Positions 53,503 through 63,206 of a DNA stretch of 64,000 nucleotides are shown in pieces; positions within the stretch are counted from its first letter, which is position 1; each line of letters begins with the position of its first letter. The DNA is from Bacteroides sp. M10 (lineage in GTDB: Bacteria > Bacteroidota > Bacteroidia > Bacteroidales > Bacteroidaceae): assembly GCF_014334015.1 (NCBI RefSeq), contig NZ_CP060488.1, positions 4,112,501 through 4,176,500 on the forward strand. Direction: 5' to 3'. The position numbers and the translations under genes were made by a program. The notes under the pieces were generated by a model. The model was not told the DNA's origin. It did not search any database and saw only the letters and a program-made list of their open reading frames with translations.

Positions 53503-54894
53503 TCACGCTTTTATTTTCTTTTTGTAGGATTCGTAGCGCGACATAATATCTCGAACGAAATTGTAAGTCTCGATGCCACGGAAATATCCGTTTTTGCAGA
53601 CAGGATCGGTGAAGTATTCTTGATTGCTTTTAAGTAAGATGAAGTTTTCTACATTATCTTTCCATACTAATTTGTTCTTCCCGTATTTTTCGGCTAGTGC
53701 CATTGCATCATATATATGTCCCAAACCGGCGTTGTAAGATGCCAGGATAAAATTGAGCCGTTCCTGTTTGTCGGGAATCATGCTGAAACTCCGGTCGGTG
53801 GCGGTAATATATTTAATAGCCGCTTTCACACTTTCCTCCGGATTCTGCTCTTTGCCGGGAGGTACTCCCATTGCGCGTGCTGTGGCAGGCATCAACTGCA
53901 TGAGTCCTTTGGCGCCAGCCCAAGATACAGCGGTAGTATCGAAATTGGATTCTGTATATGCTAATGATGCGAGCATACGCCAGTCCCAGCCGATGTCTTT
54001 GGAATACTTCTTGAATAAATGGTCATAATGAGATATCTTTCCTTCTTTTAAGGAGAGGATAGGAGAGTGCGGCATCATTTTACTATTCTCAAAATAACGT
54101 TTCATACTGGCTGTGTAAGCAGGAGAAGTCATGTTTTCCTGATGCCATTGGGTAGCAGCGGCTGCCAGCTCGGGGCTGTCTTTTCGTACCGCCCACGAAG
54201 AGCGTTGATCGAAACTGATGGACAGGTCGATATTTAAATTGGGATAATAGGTCTTATTAAGTCTGGCTAAATCATTGTCGGCTACCGTATACGGAATTTT
54301 TCCTTGTGCTACTTGTGTAATCAAGTCCTCAATAGTGATACTGTCATTGGTGACTTCATGAATCCGGATACCTCCTCCTAATTCACTGTTCAGATTGACG
54401 AGGCGATCATAATATTTCCCCGGTTTTACGTATATATCTTTTCCAACCAGTTCGGTTACATCTTCCAACGGCTTCTGTTTTCCTCTTCCTTGCTGAACAA
54501 TTACCTGGTGAGTAATTACATCTTCGCCACAATAAAGAAGACTGTCTTTCCACTCTTTGGTGATTGGCAGATTATAGGCAATCATGTCTCCTTCGCCTGC
54601 CAATAATTTTTGGATCATTTCGTCGACGCTGTTGGCTACTTCAATCCTAAGCTTTAGTCCCAGACTTTTGGCAAACTGTTCACTAAGTTCATACTGGAAC
54701 CCCATTTCTTGTCCCCGGTAAATGAAATAGGAAGTAGAACTATATAATGTCAATACAACGAGTTCGCCACTATCTTTTATTTGTGGAAGATCACGTGCTG
54801 TCTCATCCATCTTGTTATGATGCTTATTCCGGCATCCGAGCATACAACAAAATAGAATAAGAAATAAAGGAATACTCAGTGTCTTGACATTCAT
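53503..54894 (-). CDS. mltF: Membrane-bound lytic transglycosylase MltF-like
   Basis: A 463-residue lipoprotein (lipobox CMLGC). Residues about 40-270 form a solute-binding-protein-like domain (SGELVVLTLYSSTSYFIYRG), then a lytic transglycosylase domain with the catalytic Glu in LASLAYTESNFDTTAVSWAG and the stretch GLMQLMPATARAMG. This domain order is that of MltF. It cleaves peptidoglycan glycan strands to make anhydro products. The uridine kinase gene lies 24 bases upstream on the same strand. Confidence 0.92.
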   Translation of the reverse strand: MNVKTLSIPLFLILFCCMLGCRNKHHNKMDETARDLPQIKDSGELVVLTLYSSTSYFIYRGQEMGFQYELSEQFAKSLGLKLRIEVANSVDEMIQKLLAGEGDMIAYNLPITKEWKDSLLYCGEDVITHQVIVQQGRGKQKPLEDVTELVGKDIYVKPGKYYDRLVNLNSELGGGIRIHEVTNDSITIEDLITQVAQGKIPYTVADNDLARLNKTYYPNLNIDLSISFDQRSSWAVRKDSPELAAAATQWHQENMTSPAYTASMKRYFENSKMMPHSPILSLKEGKISHYDHLFKKYSKDIGWDWRMLASLAYTESNFDTTAVSWAGAKGLMQLMPATARAMGVPPGKEQNPEESVKAAIKYITATDRSFSMIPDKQERLNFILASYNAGLGHIYDAMALAEKYGKNKLVWKDNVENFILLKSNQEYFTDPVCKNGYFRGIETYNFVRDIMSRYESYKKKIKA

Positions 54895-54918
54895 TTCTTA
54901 ATTTTTAATTTTCAATTT

Positions 54919-55530
54919 TTAATTCTTAAGGTGCTTCTTGATGTACATGGTCAGTATATCAATAGCCACCCTATTACTGCCTCCTTCCGGTACAATAAGG
55001 TCGGCATATCGTTTGCAAGGTTCGATAAATTGCAAGTGCATAGGTTTTAAAACCCGTGTATAACGTTCCATTACAGCTTCGGCAGTACGTCCGCGCTCAA
55101 TGACATCTCTCTGGATGACACGTATCAGGCGTTCGTCGGGATCGGCATCAACAAATATTTTGAGGTCCATCATATTGCGCAGCTTTTTATCACATAAGGC
55201 AAGGATTCCTTCAATGATAACCACTTCACGAGGTTCGATATGAATCGTTTCGGGCTGGCGTGTACATGTGAGATAAGAATAGGTGGGCTGTTCGATACTC
55301 TTTCCTTCTTTCAGCGTCATGACATGCTTGGAAAGCAGACTCCATTCAAAAGCATCAGGATGGTCAAAATTGATATTCTGGCGTTCTTCAACCGGGACAT
55401 GACTACTGTCTTTGTAGTATGAATCCTGTGGTAAGAGTACTACTTCTCCTGCAGGGAGACTTTCTATAATTTTCCGTACGACGGTGGTCTTTCCGGAGCC
55501 CGTTCCGCCTGCTATTCCTATAATTAACAT
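54919..55530 (-). CDS. udk: Uridine kinase
   Basis: A 203-residue kinase that phosphorylates uridine and cytidine. The P-loop GGTGSGKTTVVRKI is near the start, followed by LPQDSYYKD, NFDHPDAFEW, the RERREVVIIEGI-like EPREVVIIEGILAL, and RLIRVIQRDVIERGRTAEAV. The start is the ATG at 55530, which gives the normal N-terminus MLIIGIAGG. A longer frame upstream has no homology. It is upstream of mltF and probably shares a transcript. Confidence 0.95.
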   Translation of the reverse strand: MLIIGIAGGTGSGKTTVVRKIIESLPAGEVVLLPQDSYYKDSSHVPVEERQNINFDHPDAFEWSLLSKHVMTLKEGKSIEQPTYSYLTCTRQPETIHIEPREVVIIEGILALCDKKLRNMMDLKIFVDADPDERLIRVIQRDVIERGRTAEAVMERYTRVLKPMHLQFIEPCKRYADLIVPEGGSNRVAIDILTMYIKKHLKN

Positions 55531-55561
55531 CTCTTTAAATGTATATTTGAACCAAATAGAG

Positions 55562-55569
55562 TATTTTTG
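55562..55569 (+). promoter_or_regulatory. -7 box for the Dabb-dsbD operon
   Basis: TATTTTTG matches TAnnTTTG, about 70 bases before the ATG at 55639. It faces the udk promoter. Confidence 0.45.
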
Positions 55570-55603
55570 CATTACTATTAATGTGGTAAACGCATTAACA
55601 AGA

Positions 55604-55611
55604 CAAATATA
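55604..55611 (-). promoter_or_regulatory. -7 box for the udk-mltF operon
   Basis: Read on the minus strand this is TATATTTG, matching TAnnTTTG. It lies to the right of the opposing box, so the two leaders would overlap. Confidence 0.45.
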
Positions 55612-55638
55612 GAAACAATTCATTAAAATAACAACGTA

Positions 55639-55938
55639 ATGGTAAAACACATTGTATTATTTAAGTTAAAAGACGAAGTTCCTGCTGAAGAGAAACTGGT
55701 AGTCATGACTAAATTCAAGGAAGCGATAGAAGCTCTTCCTGCTAAAATTTCTGTAATTCGCAAAGTGGAGGTCGGATTGAATATGAATCCTGGTGAAACA
55801 TGGAATATTGCGCTTTACAGTGAGTTTGATACACTAGAAGATGTAAAATTCTACGCAACACATCCCGACCACGTAGCTGCCGGAAAGATTCTGGCTGAAA
55901 CGAAGGAGAGCCGTGCGTGCGTAGACTATGAATTATAA
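55639..55938 (+). CDS. Dabb-family stress-responsive barrel protein
   Basis: A 99-residue dimeric alpha-beta barrel protein. The start MVKHIVLFKLKDEVPAEEKL and the segment HPDHVAAGKILAETKESRAC are typical. The family is stress-responsive, and its function in bacteria is mostly unknown. It lies 15 bases upstream of dsbD and is probably co-transcribed. Confidence 0.9.
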   Translation: MVKHIVLFKLKDEVPAEEKLVVMTKFKEAIEALPAKISVIRKVEVGLNMNPGETWNIALYSEFDTLEDVKFYATHPDHVAAGKILAETKESRACVDYEL

Positions 55939-55953
55939 ACCCCAAAAATAAAG

Positions 55954-58011
55954 ATGAGAAAAATAATTTCTTTCCTGCTTTTAAGCTTTGTTGTATATGC
56001 ATTGCAAGCGCAGATCAAAGATCCGGTAAAGTTTAAAACAGAGCTGACACCTCTCTCCGATACGGAGGCAGAGGTGGTGTTTACAGCTACCATTGATAAA
56101 GGTTGGCATGTTTATTCTACCGATCTGGGAGATGGCGGCCCTATTTCCGCAACATTCAATGTTGATAATAAATCGGGTATTGAGCTTGTTGGCAAACTGA
56201 AACCTGTAGGCAAAGAAGTATCTACTTTCGATAAATTATTCGAAATGAAGGTACGCTATTTCGAGAACGCAGCAAAGTTTGTGCAGAAAGTAAAATTCAC
56301 GGGTGGAGCTTACGCAATCGAAGGTTATCTGGAATACGGAGCTTGTGATGACGAGAGTTGTCTGCCTCCTACTCAGGTGCCGTTTAAGTATTCCGGAGTA
56401 GCAAAAGCCGGAAATGCCGCTGCAACGAAAACAGAGCAACCGGAGCAAAAGGTAGCGGATAAGCAAAAAGAAGAACCCGTGCCTGCTGCTACGAAAGATT
56501 CTTCTGCGATGATGGAACTGGTGTCTGCAACTACAACCGAAGCTGCTACGGATATTCAGCCTGCTGTTGCATCGGGTGATCTTTGGAAACCGGTAATCAG
56601 TGATTTACAAGCCTTAGGAGAAGAACATGGTCAGGAAGACATGTCCTGGATATATATATTCATAACAGGTTTTCTGGGTGGATTATTGGCATTGTTTACC
56701 CCTTGTGTATGGCCGATTATTCCGATGACAGTCAGTTTCTTCTTAAAACGTAGTAAAGACAAAAAGAAAGGAATTCGTGATGCGTGGACATACGGTGCAT
56801 CTATCGTAGTGATTTATGTGGCATTGGGCTTGGCTATTACTTTGATTTTCGGAGCCAGTGCATTAAATGCTTTATCTACCAATGCTATTTTCAACATTCT
56901 CTTCTTCCTGATGCTGGTGATTTTTGCTGCTTCATTCTTTGGAGCGTTTGAAATCAGGCTGCCGTCGAAGTGGGGAAATGCAGTAGATAGCAAAGCTGAA
57001 TCTACGACCGGATTGCTAAGTATTTTCCTGATGGCTTTCACGCTTTCATTGGTATCTTTCTCTTGTACAGGTCCGATTATCGGCTTCCTGCTGGTACAGG
57101 TATCTACAACAGGAAGCGTAGTTGCTCCGGCAATCGGTATGTTAGGATTTGCCATTGCTTTGGCGTTGCCGTTCACACTCTTCGCCCTGTTCCCGTCTTG
57201 GCTGAAATCGATGCCAAAGTCCGGCGGATGGATGAATGTTATCAAGGTTACACTGGGTTTCCTCGAATTAGCATTTGCACTTAAATTCTTGTCAGTTGCT
57301 GATTTGGCTTATGGTTGGAGATTGCTTGATCGCGAAACATTCCTGGCTTTATGGATTGTCATCTTTGCTTTGCTTGGATTCTACCTGTTGGGCAAGATCA
57401 AATTCCCGCACGATGACGATGATAATAAGGTGGGAGTAACCCGCTTCTTTATGGCGTTAATCTCTTTAGCATTTGCCGTATATATGGTTCCCGGTTTGTG
57501 GGGAGCACCATTGAAAGCCGTATCTGCATTTGCTCCGCCTATGCAGACGCAAGATTTCAATCTGCATAAGAATGATGTACACGCGAAATTCGATGACTAT
57601 GATTTAGGAATGGAATATGCCCGTCTGAACGGAAAACCGGTTATGCTCGACTTTACCGGATATGGTTGCGTAAACTGCCGTAAGATGGAAGCAGCGGTAT
57701 GGACTGACCCGAAAGTGAGTGATTTGATTAATAACGACTACGTATTGATAACACTTTATGTAGATAATAAAACTCCGTTGACCGAACCCGTGAAGATTCT
57801 CGAAAATGGTACAGAACGTACTTTGCGTACTGTCGGCGATAAATGGAGCTATCTGCAACGTGTGAAATTCGGAGCTAATGCCCAGCCTTTCTATGTATTG
57901 CTGGACAATCAGGGTAAACCATTGAATAAGTCGTATGCTTATAACGAAGATATCCCTAAGTATATTGAATTCTTACAGACCGGATTGGAGAATTATAAGA
58001 AAGGGAAATAA
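55954..58011 (+). CDS. dsbD: DsbD-type thiol:disulfide interchange protein
   Basis: A 685-residue protein with a signal peptide ending LQAQ. The N-terminal periplasmic domain (about 20-145) has YGACDDESCLPPTQVPF with a Cys pair. A low-complexity linker follows, then an eight-helix membrane core with Cys in LFTPCVWPIIPMTVSFFLKR and SFSCTGPIIGF. The C-terminal thioredoxin domain has CVNCRKMEAAVW. It passes electrons from the cytoplasm to the periplasm. Confidence 0.93.
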   Translation: MRKIISFLLLSFVVYALQAQIKDPVKFKTELTPLSDTEAEVVFTATIDKGWHVYSTDLGDGGPISATFNVDNKSGIELVGKLKPVGKEVSTFDKLFEMKVRYFENAAKFVQKVKFTGGAYAIEGYLEYGACDDESCLPPTQVPFKYSGVAKAGNAAATKTEQPEQKVADKQKEEPVPAATKDSSAMMELVSATTTEAATDIQPAVASGDLWKPVISDLQALGEEHGQEDMSWIYIFITGFLGGLLALFTPCVWPIIPMTVSFFLKRSKDKKKGIRDAWTYGASIVVIYVALGLAITLIFGASALNALSTNAIFNILFFLMLVIFAASFFGAFEIRLPSKWGNAVDSKAESTTGLLSIFLMAFTLSLVSFSCTGPIIGFLLVQVSTTGSVVAPAIGMLGFAIALALPFTLFALFPSWLKSMPKSGGWMNVIKVTLGFLELAFALKFLSVADLAYGWRLLDRETFLALWIVIFALLGFYLLGKIKFPHDDDDNKVGVTRFFMALISLAFAVYMVPGLWGAPLKAVSAFAPPMQTQDFNLHKNDVHAKFDDYDLGMEYARLNGKPVMLDFTGYGCVNCRKMEAAVWTDPKVSDLINNDYVLITLYVDNKTPLTEPVKILENGTERTLRTVGDKWSYLQRVKFGANAQPFYVLLDNQGKPLNKSYAYNEDIPKYIEFLQTGLENYKKGK

Positions 58012-58049
58012 CGATTTCTCCGATAATGACCAATCTTGGATAATGAATA

Positions 58050-58086
58050 AAAAAGCGGTCTCATCTTTTCGATGAGGCCGCTTTTT
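58050..58086. terminator. Bidirectional terminator, dsbD / pirin
   Basis: AAAAGCGGTCTCATC pairs with GATGAGGCCGCTTTT (one G-U pair) around TTTTC. It lies between convergent genes. Confidence 0.88.
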
Positions 58087-58116
58087 GAATAGAATAAATT
58101 GAAATTTTAGCGAAAA

Positions 58117-58821
58117 TTACATGGGTACTTCTATTAATAGAAGTTGGGTTCCTTTTAATATATGTATCGGGAATTCTTTTGTATCCCAAACACCGATACC
58201 ATCACGTTTGGACAGCCGTTCTTCCGCCACTGTGATTTCTCCTTCAAGTACGAAGATATATACCCCGTTACCTTCCTGATGCATCTTATATTCGATTGTT
58301 TTTTCCGTATCGAAACTTCCCATAGAGAACCATGCATCTTGTTTGATAGAAGCTGGAGTCTTCCCGTTCGGAGACAGGATTAGCGCCAGTTCATTTGGTT
58401 TCAGGAGCGGACGAATATCGAAGTTGTTATACTCCGGTTTGGTGTTTTCAACTCGTGGAAATACCCATATCTGCAGGAATTCCAGTTGTTCTTTATCACT
58501 GCCATTGTATTCACTGTGATAAATGCCGCTGCCTGTACTCATAACCTGAATATCACCTGGAGTGATGGTTTTAGTGTTTTGTACACTGTCACCATGTTTC
58601 AGGTATCCTTTTAGAGGGATGGAAATCACTTCCATATTTTTATGCGGATGTGTATCGAATCCCATAGACGGGTCTACACTGTCATCGTTCAGCACTCGTA
58701 ATGCTCCGAAATGAATTCTTTCCGGATTATAATAGTTGGCAAAACTGAATGTGTGATGGGTCTTGAGCCAGCCGTGATTAAAATAGCCTCTTGATGAAGC
58801 TCTGTCGATTACTTTTTTCAT
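58117..58821 (-). CDS. Pirin family protein
   Basis: A 234-residue bicupin protein. The N-terminal cupin has the metal ligands His58 and His60 in FDTHPHKNMEVI and His102 and Glu104 in YHSEYN. Bacterial pirins are often quercetinases or redox sensors; the activity here cannot be told. The gene stands alone. Confidence 0.92.
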   Translation of the reverse strand: MKKVIDRASSRGYFNHGWLKTHHTFSFANYYNPERIHFGALRVLNDDSVDPSMGFDTHPHKNMEVISIPLKGYLKHGDSVQNTKTITPGDIQVMSTGSGIYHSEYNGSDKEQLEFLQIWVFPRVENTKPEYNNFDIRPLLKPNELALILSPNGKTPASIKQDAWFSMGSFDTEKTIEYKMHQEGNGVYIFVLEGEITVAEERLSKRDGIGVWDTKEFPIHILKGTQLLLIEVPM

Positions 58822-58954
58822 AATCTTCCTTTCTTTTTTAATAGAACTTTGTTGTGCATCTTATTTGCACTTTACTATCAGTAATAACAAAGGAAAGGAG
58901 AATAAAGTTCTCGGCGATGATTAATCATAGAAGTTCTTTACTCCATTGCTGTTA

Positions 58955-61195
58955 TTACTTTATTTCGAAAAAGGTTTCCGGTCCGCTTTGACTATCAGTG
59001 CCGATTCTTATTTTGAACTTACCTGGTTCCACCTCTTTTTTCATATTAATATTCCAAAAGCTCAGTTCGTATGAGGAGAGTTCGAATACTACCATTTTTT
59101 CTTCATTTGGACTTAACTCTATCCTTTTAAACCCTTTTAGTTCCTTTACCGGGCGAGTGACGGAACCGAAAAGATCCGATACATAGAGTTGAACTACTTC
59201 TGTCCCTTTATATTGCCCTGTATTTTTCACTTTGACGCTAATTGAAAGCGTATCGTTCGGAGTGAGTACGGTGTGGTCTATTTTTAAATCGGAATATTCG
59301 AAAGATGTGTATGACAGACCATATCCGAATGGGAATAAAGGTTGTGCTCCTAAATCGAGATAATAAGAGGAGTGCCCTAATACTGACTGTTTGGCATTTA
59401 AAGGTATTTCGTCTAAAGACTTTTCTTTTCCTGTAGCCGGACGCCCGGTATTGGTGTGATTATAGTAAATGGGAATTTGTCCTGTTGCTTTTGGAAAAGT
59501 AACGGGTAGTTTGCCGCTAGGTGTAGTCTTACCAAATAAAATATCTGCCAGTGCGTTACCGCCCATCGTTCCGGGATGCCAAGCATATAATACAGCATCG
59601 GATAGGTTTAGCTCCTCATTGATAATCAATGGGCGTCCGGCCATGATAACTGTAATGAGCGGCTTATTTGTTCTGCTTAATATTTTGATAAGTTCGGATT
59701 GTGCTCCTTGTAGCTTTATGTCAGCCAAACAATGCGCTTCGCCTGACAGGATGGCTTCTTCACCGATAAAAGCTATAATGGCATCTACTTGGCTTGCTTT
59801 TGCCAATACCTTATTGAAATTCATCTTATTTTTATCTCTGCTGTACTCCAGACCTTTCACAAAATGAATTTCCACTTTGTCGCCATACATTTCACGCAGT
59901 GCTTTTACAGGAGTTTGTGTTTTCTCTGTTTCTCCGTCCATTGTCCAGGTTCCGAGTTGATCGTGAGGAGCATCGGATAATGGCCCTACTATCAGGATAC
60001 TTTTTATTTTCGGAGATAGCGGTAATGTGCGGTTCTCATTTTTCAATAGGACGACAGATTCTTCCGCAATCTTTTTTGCAATAGCCAGATGCTTGTCCGA
60101 ATAGGTTTCTTTTTTCTTATTAATATCAGTGTAAGGATTGTCAAACAGTCCGAGCCTGAACTTTAATCTTAGTACATTTCGCACCGCATTGTCCAATGTC
60201 TCTTCGGTAATTATCCCCTTGGCGATTAATTCCTCTATATTCTGAATAAAGGCTTTGGAAGACATATCCATGTCCAGTCCGGCTTCTATCGCTTTTCGGG
60301 CTGCATCTTTCCGGTCTTCAGCGAAGCCATGTTTTATCATTTCCGTTACAGAGCCCCAGTCGGAAACTACAACCCCGTCAAACTTCCATTCTTTGCGAAG
60401 AATACCCTTTAATAGTTTTTTGTTTCCTGTAACCGGAATCCCATCATTATCATTGAACGAAGTCATAATACTGGAACAATTGGCTTTTACAGCTTTTTCG
60501 AAAGGCGGAAGATAGACATCTCTCAACTGTCTTTCGGGAATATGAGTTGAATTATAATCACGTCCTCCTTCTACAGCCCCGTATCCGATAAAATGTTTGG
60601 CGCAGGCAGCCATTGATTGTGGATTTGATAAATTATCACCTTGAAATCCGTTTACTACGGCAACAGCCATTTGTTCCGTGAGATAGGTATCTTCACCAAA
60701 ACTTTCGGCTATGCGTCCCCACCGGGCATCTCTGGATATGTCTATCATGGGTGCAAATGACCATCTGACACCATGCTCCGTGGCTTCTATGGCTGCGATT
60801 CGTGCCCCTTTCTGTATCAGTTCCGGATGGAAGGTGGCAGCTTGTCCTAACGGAATGGGTAACATTGTTTTGAAACCATGCACGACGTCGCGGGTGAAAA
60901 CCAGGGGGATACCGGTTCTTGATTGTTTGCAGGCGATTTCTTGTAACTCATTGACGATTTCGGGTTCGGTAACATTCATAACCGAACCGATTTCTCCTTT
61001 TCGTATCAATATCTTCAGATTTTCAATTGTACCGCGTCCGTCAAGCTGGTTCAACTGCCCTGCTTTTTCACGGATAGTCATACCCGATAGGGTTGAATCA
61101 ATCTTTTGCTCTAAATATATATTCTCATTCTGAGCATGGGAAAAACAAAATATTGATAGCAGATATAGCAAACACAAAATCTTTTTCATATACAT
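58955..61195 (-). CDS. GH3 beta-glucosidase / beta-xylosidase
   Basis: A 746-residue secreted enzyme (signal ending CFSHAQ). It has the GH3 N-terminal barrel with the nucleophile Asp in DGVVVSDWGSVTEMIKHG, the KH motif in AACAKHFIGYGAVEGG, the C-terminal domain (WHPGTMGGNALADILFG) and a final fibronectin-like domain (LSYTSFEYSDLKID). It releases beta-linked sugars from the ends of oligosaccharides. It is the last of three minus-strand genes, 7 bases after the oxidoreductase gene. The start may be Met3. Confidence 0.92.
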   Translation of the reverse strand: MYMKKILCLLYLLSIFCFSHAQNENIYLEQKIDSTLSGMTIREKAGQLNQLDGRGTIENLKILIRKGEIGSVMNVTEPEIVNELQEIACKQSRTGIPLVFTRDVVHGFKTMLPIPLGQAATFHPELIQKGARIAAIEATEHGVRWSFAPMIDISRDARWGRIAESFGEDTYLTEQMAVAVVNGFQGDNLSNPQSMAACAKHFIGYGAVEGGRDYNSTHIPERQLRDVYLPPFEKAVKANCSSIMTSFNDNDGIPVTGNKKLLKGILRKEWKFDGVVVSDWGSVTEMIKHGFAEDRKDAARKAIEAGLDMDMSSKAFIQNIEELIAKGIITEETLDNAVRNVLRLKFRLGLFDNPYTDINKKKETYSDKHLAIAKKIAEESVVLLKNENRTLPLSPKIKSILIVGPLSDAPHDQLGTWTMDGETEKTQTPVKALREMYGDKVEIHFVKGLEYSRDKNKMNFNKVLAKASQVDAIIAFIGEEAILSGEAHCLADIKLQGAQSELIKILSRTNKPLITVIMAGRPLIINEELNLSDAVLYAWHPGTMGGNALADILFGKTTPSGKLPVTFPKATGQIPIYYNHTNTGRPATGKEKSLDEIPLNAKQSVLGHSSYYLDLGAQPLFPFGYGLSYTSFEYSDLKIDHTVLTPNDTLSISVKVKNTGQYKGTEVVQLYVSDLFGSVTRPVKELKGFKRIELSPNEEKMVVFELSSYELSFWNINMKKEVEPGKFKIRIGTDSQSGPETFFEIK

Positions 61196-61202
61196 ATAAA
61201 TC

Positions 61203-63206
61203 TTATTTTACGGGTATGAATAGTACAGCGTCAGCAATGACCGCCCCGCTTGTATCTCCGGTGGATATTTCTATATATGGCATGGGGCTTTTTTGAAAGT
61301 TGTATGTTCCCAGTTCTACCCATTCTCCCGTAGTTTGTCCTTCTATTCTCACGCTGTCTTTATGTATGACTCTTGTCCAACTATCGATTCCGTCCGAAAT
61401 GGAATATGTGATAGCCGGTGATATATCTTTTCTCATGTGATAATAAGTATAGACTTTGTATTTTCCTTCATGTTCCATATGTGGGCTGAAACGGATAGGC
61501 GAACCGTTGCGAACTTTGGATTTCAGGAAAGTGGGACCATATCCTCCTTGTTTTTTTATAACTTCCCAATCATTATTGATGGATAAGTCCAGTTCGCTGT
61601 CGTCAATCAGTATCTCGGAAAAACTACCGTCCAATAGAGGATTTTCGTGTAGCAATGCCTGTACTTTTTTTATATCGACGGTCTGTACGCTTCCTGTGTT
61701 TATGGCTTCTGCTGCGGCGATAGCGGCAGACTGTGCCAATACCATAAATACCGGTTCCATACGGATGGAACCATAGGCAATATGACTGGCAGAGAGACAA
61801 ACGGGAACGAGCAAGTTCTTACATTCTTCTTCCTTTGGGATGATGGAACGATAGGATATGGGGTAGGGGAGTCCGCCGCCGATTTCTACATTTCCTTCAT
61901 TTTTTACCATGTACTTACCATCTTTTTTTACGAGTATCCGTTGGCAGTTGTGTGAGTCCATGGTATATGCAGCCATACCGATACCATCGGTAACTGTTTC
62001 TCGTCCTTCGCAATGTGCTTGCGTCATTACATAATCCCCTGTCATTCTGCGGCTTTCTCTGATATATAGTTGAGGCGACCAATGGTTGTCCTCGGTATAT
62101 TCGTCTTTGGGATAGCCCCATGCCTGTATTTCGTCTCTTAATTCTTGCGGAACTCTGGGGTCGGTCTTGTAGAAATAAAGTAATCCTTGGGTATAGTCTT
62201 TATGTGCTTTTATGATTTCTGCCTTTTCTTCGTAAGATGCTTCCGGATAGTTATGATTCATTCCAATCATATCAGTAGAAAATCCTCCCCGGTTATTTAT
62301 ATCCGTCTTATTGTTTGGCATCCGGCTCCAGATAAAATAATGGTTTAGTTTCCTTTTATTGGGTTGGGCGTCAAACAGGCGTAGCAGTAACTCGTATTTG
62401 GTGGAATCATAATTTTCCGGGCGGGTGATTTCTATTTTGTTGGCTGGATTGTCGGTGAGGCAAATGCGGTAATTATAGGCTTGTACTAACTTGTCGCCCG
62501 TACCGTCCGATGAAAGTGCGGCAGGACTGATTCCCCATAATAATCCGCTTGTGGAATCACCTTTTATCTTGTATGGGTCTACTCCATCCGGAAACTGGTG
62601 TCCTTTCATCAGTTGGACGCCATTATAAGTTTCATCATACAGTTTGTTGCTTTCCCGGCCTATCGTGTAGGAAACTCCTGCTTTAGCCATCAGGTCACCC
62701 TCATAAGTACAGTCGATGAATACTTTGGCGGCTATGGATTTGCCGGGTTTTGTTCCGTCGGAACTTTCAAGAGTGATATTTTTTATATATCCATTGGCAA
62801 GTTGGGCATCTGTGATTCTGTATTTGTATAAAACTTCGACGTCTGCCCGTTTAATGTAGTCATTAAAGAGGCTGTCCGCTATTTTGGGTTCGAATATCCA
62901 TTGTTCCAGTTTGCCATAATGAGCTCCCAAACGGCGGTAAAAGTCTTTTGATAATCCGGTCACTACTTGTTTGTTTCCTATATCGGTGAAACCAAGTCCA
63001 CCGGAAGTCAGTCCACCGAGGCGGTTTTGCGGTTCGATAAGTAACACTTTCTTACCCAACATCTTGGCAGAGTATGCTGCTATTACTCCAGCGGAAGTAC
63101 CACCATAGATACATATATCGTACTCTTCCTTCGGGTTGCTTTTACAACTGAACAGAAAAGTAAGAATGGTCAATAATAGAATCAGTTTCTTCATATCCGA
63201 TTTCAT
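61203..63206 (-). CDS. FAD-dependent oxidoreductase lipoprotein
   Basis: A 667-residue lipoprotein (lipobox LFSC). The N-terminal FAD-binding Rossmann motif is YDICIYGGTSAGVIAAYSAK, with LLIEPQNRLGGLTSGGLGF. A C-terminal beta-rich domain (about 540-667; WVELGTYNFQKSPMPYIEIS) looks carbohydrate-associated. It matches the FAD-dependent oxidoreductase family found in Bacteroides glycan loci; the substrate is unknown. Its first ATG overlaps the stop of the upstream GH3 gene by 4 bases (ATGA), implying coupling. An in-frame ATG four codons later (63194) is an alternative start. Confidence 0.87.
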   Translation of the reverse strand: MKSDMKKLILLLTILTFLFSCKSNPKEEYDICIYGGTSAGVIAAYSAKMLGKKVLLIEPQNRLGGLTSGGLGFTDIGNKQVVTGLSKDFYRRLGAHYGKLEQWIFEPKIADSLFNDYIKRADVEVLYKYRITDAQLANGYIKNITLESSDGTKPGKSIAAKVFIDCTYEGDLMAKAGVSYTIGRESNKLYDETYNGVQLMKGHQFPDGVDPYKIKGDSTSGLLWGISPAALSSDGTGDKLVQAYNYRICLTDNPANKIEITRPENYDSTKYELLLRLFDAQPNKRKLNHYFIWSRMPNNKTDINNRGGFSTDMIGMNHNYPEASYEEKAEIIKAHKDYTQGLLYFYKTDPRVPQELRDEIQAWGYPKDEYTEDNHWSPQLYIRESRRMTGDYVMTQAHCEGRETVTDGIGMAAYTMDSHNCQRILVKKDGKYMVKNEGNVEIGGGLPYPISYRSIIPKEEECKNLLVPVCLSASHIAYGSIRMEPVFMVLAQSAAIAAAEAINTGSVQTVDIKKVQALLHENPLLDGSFSEILIDDSELDLSINNDWEVIKKQGGYGPTFLKSKVRNGSPIRFSPHMEHEGKYKVYTYYHMRKDISPAITYSISDGIDSWTRVIHKDSVRIEGQTTGEWVELGTYNFQKSPMPYIEISTGDTSGAVIADAVLFIPVK

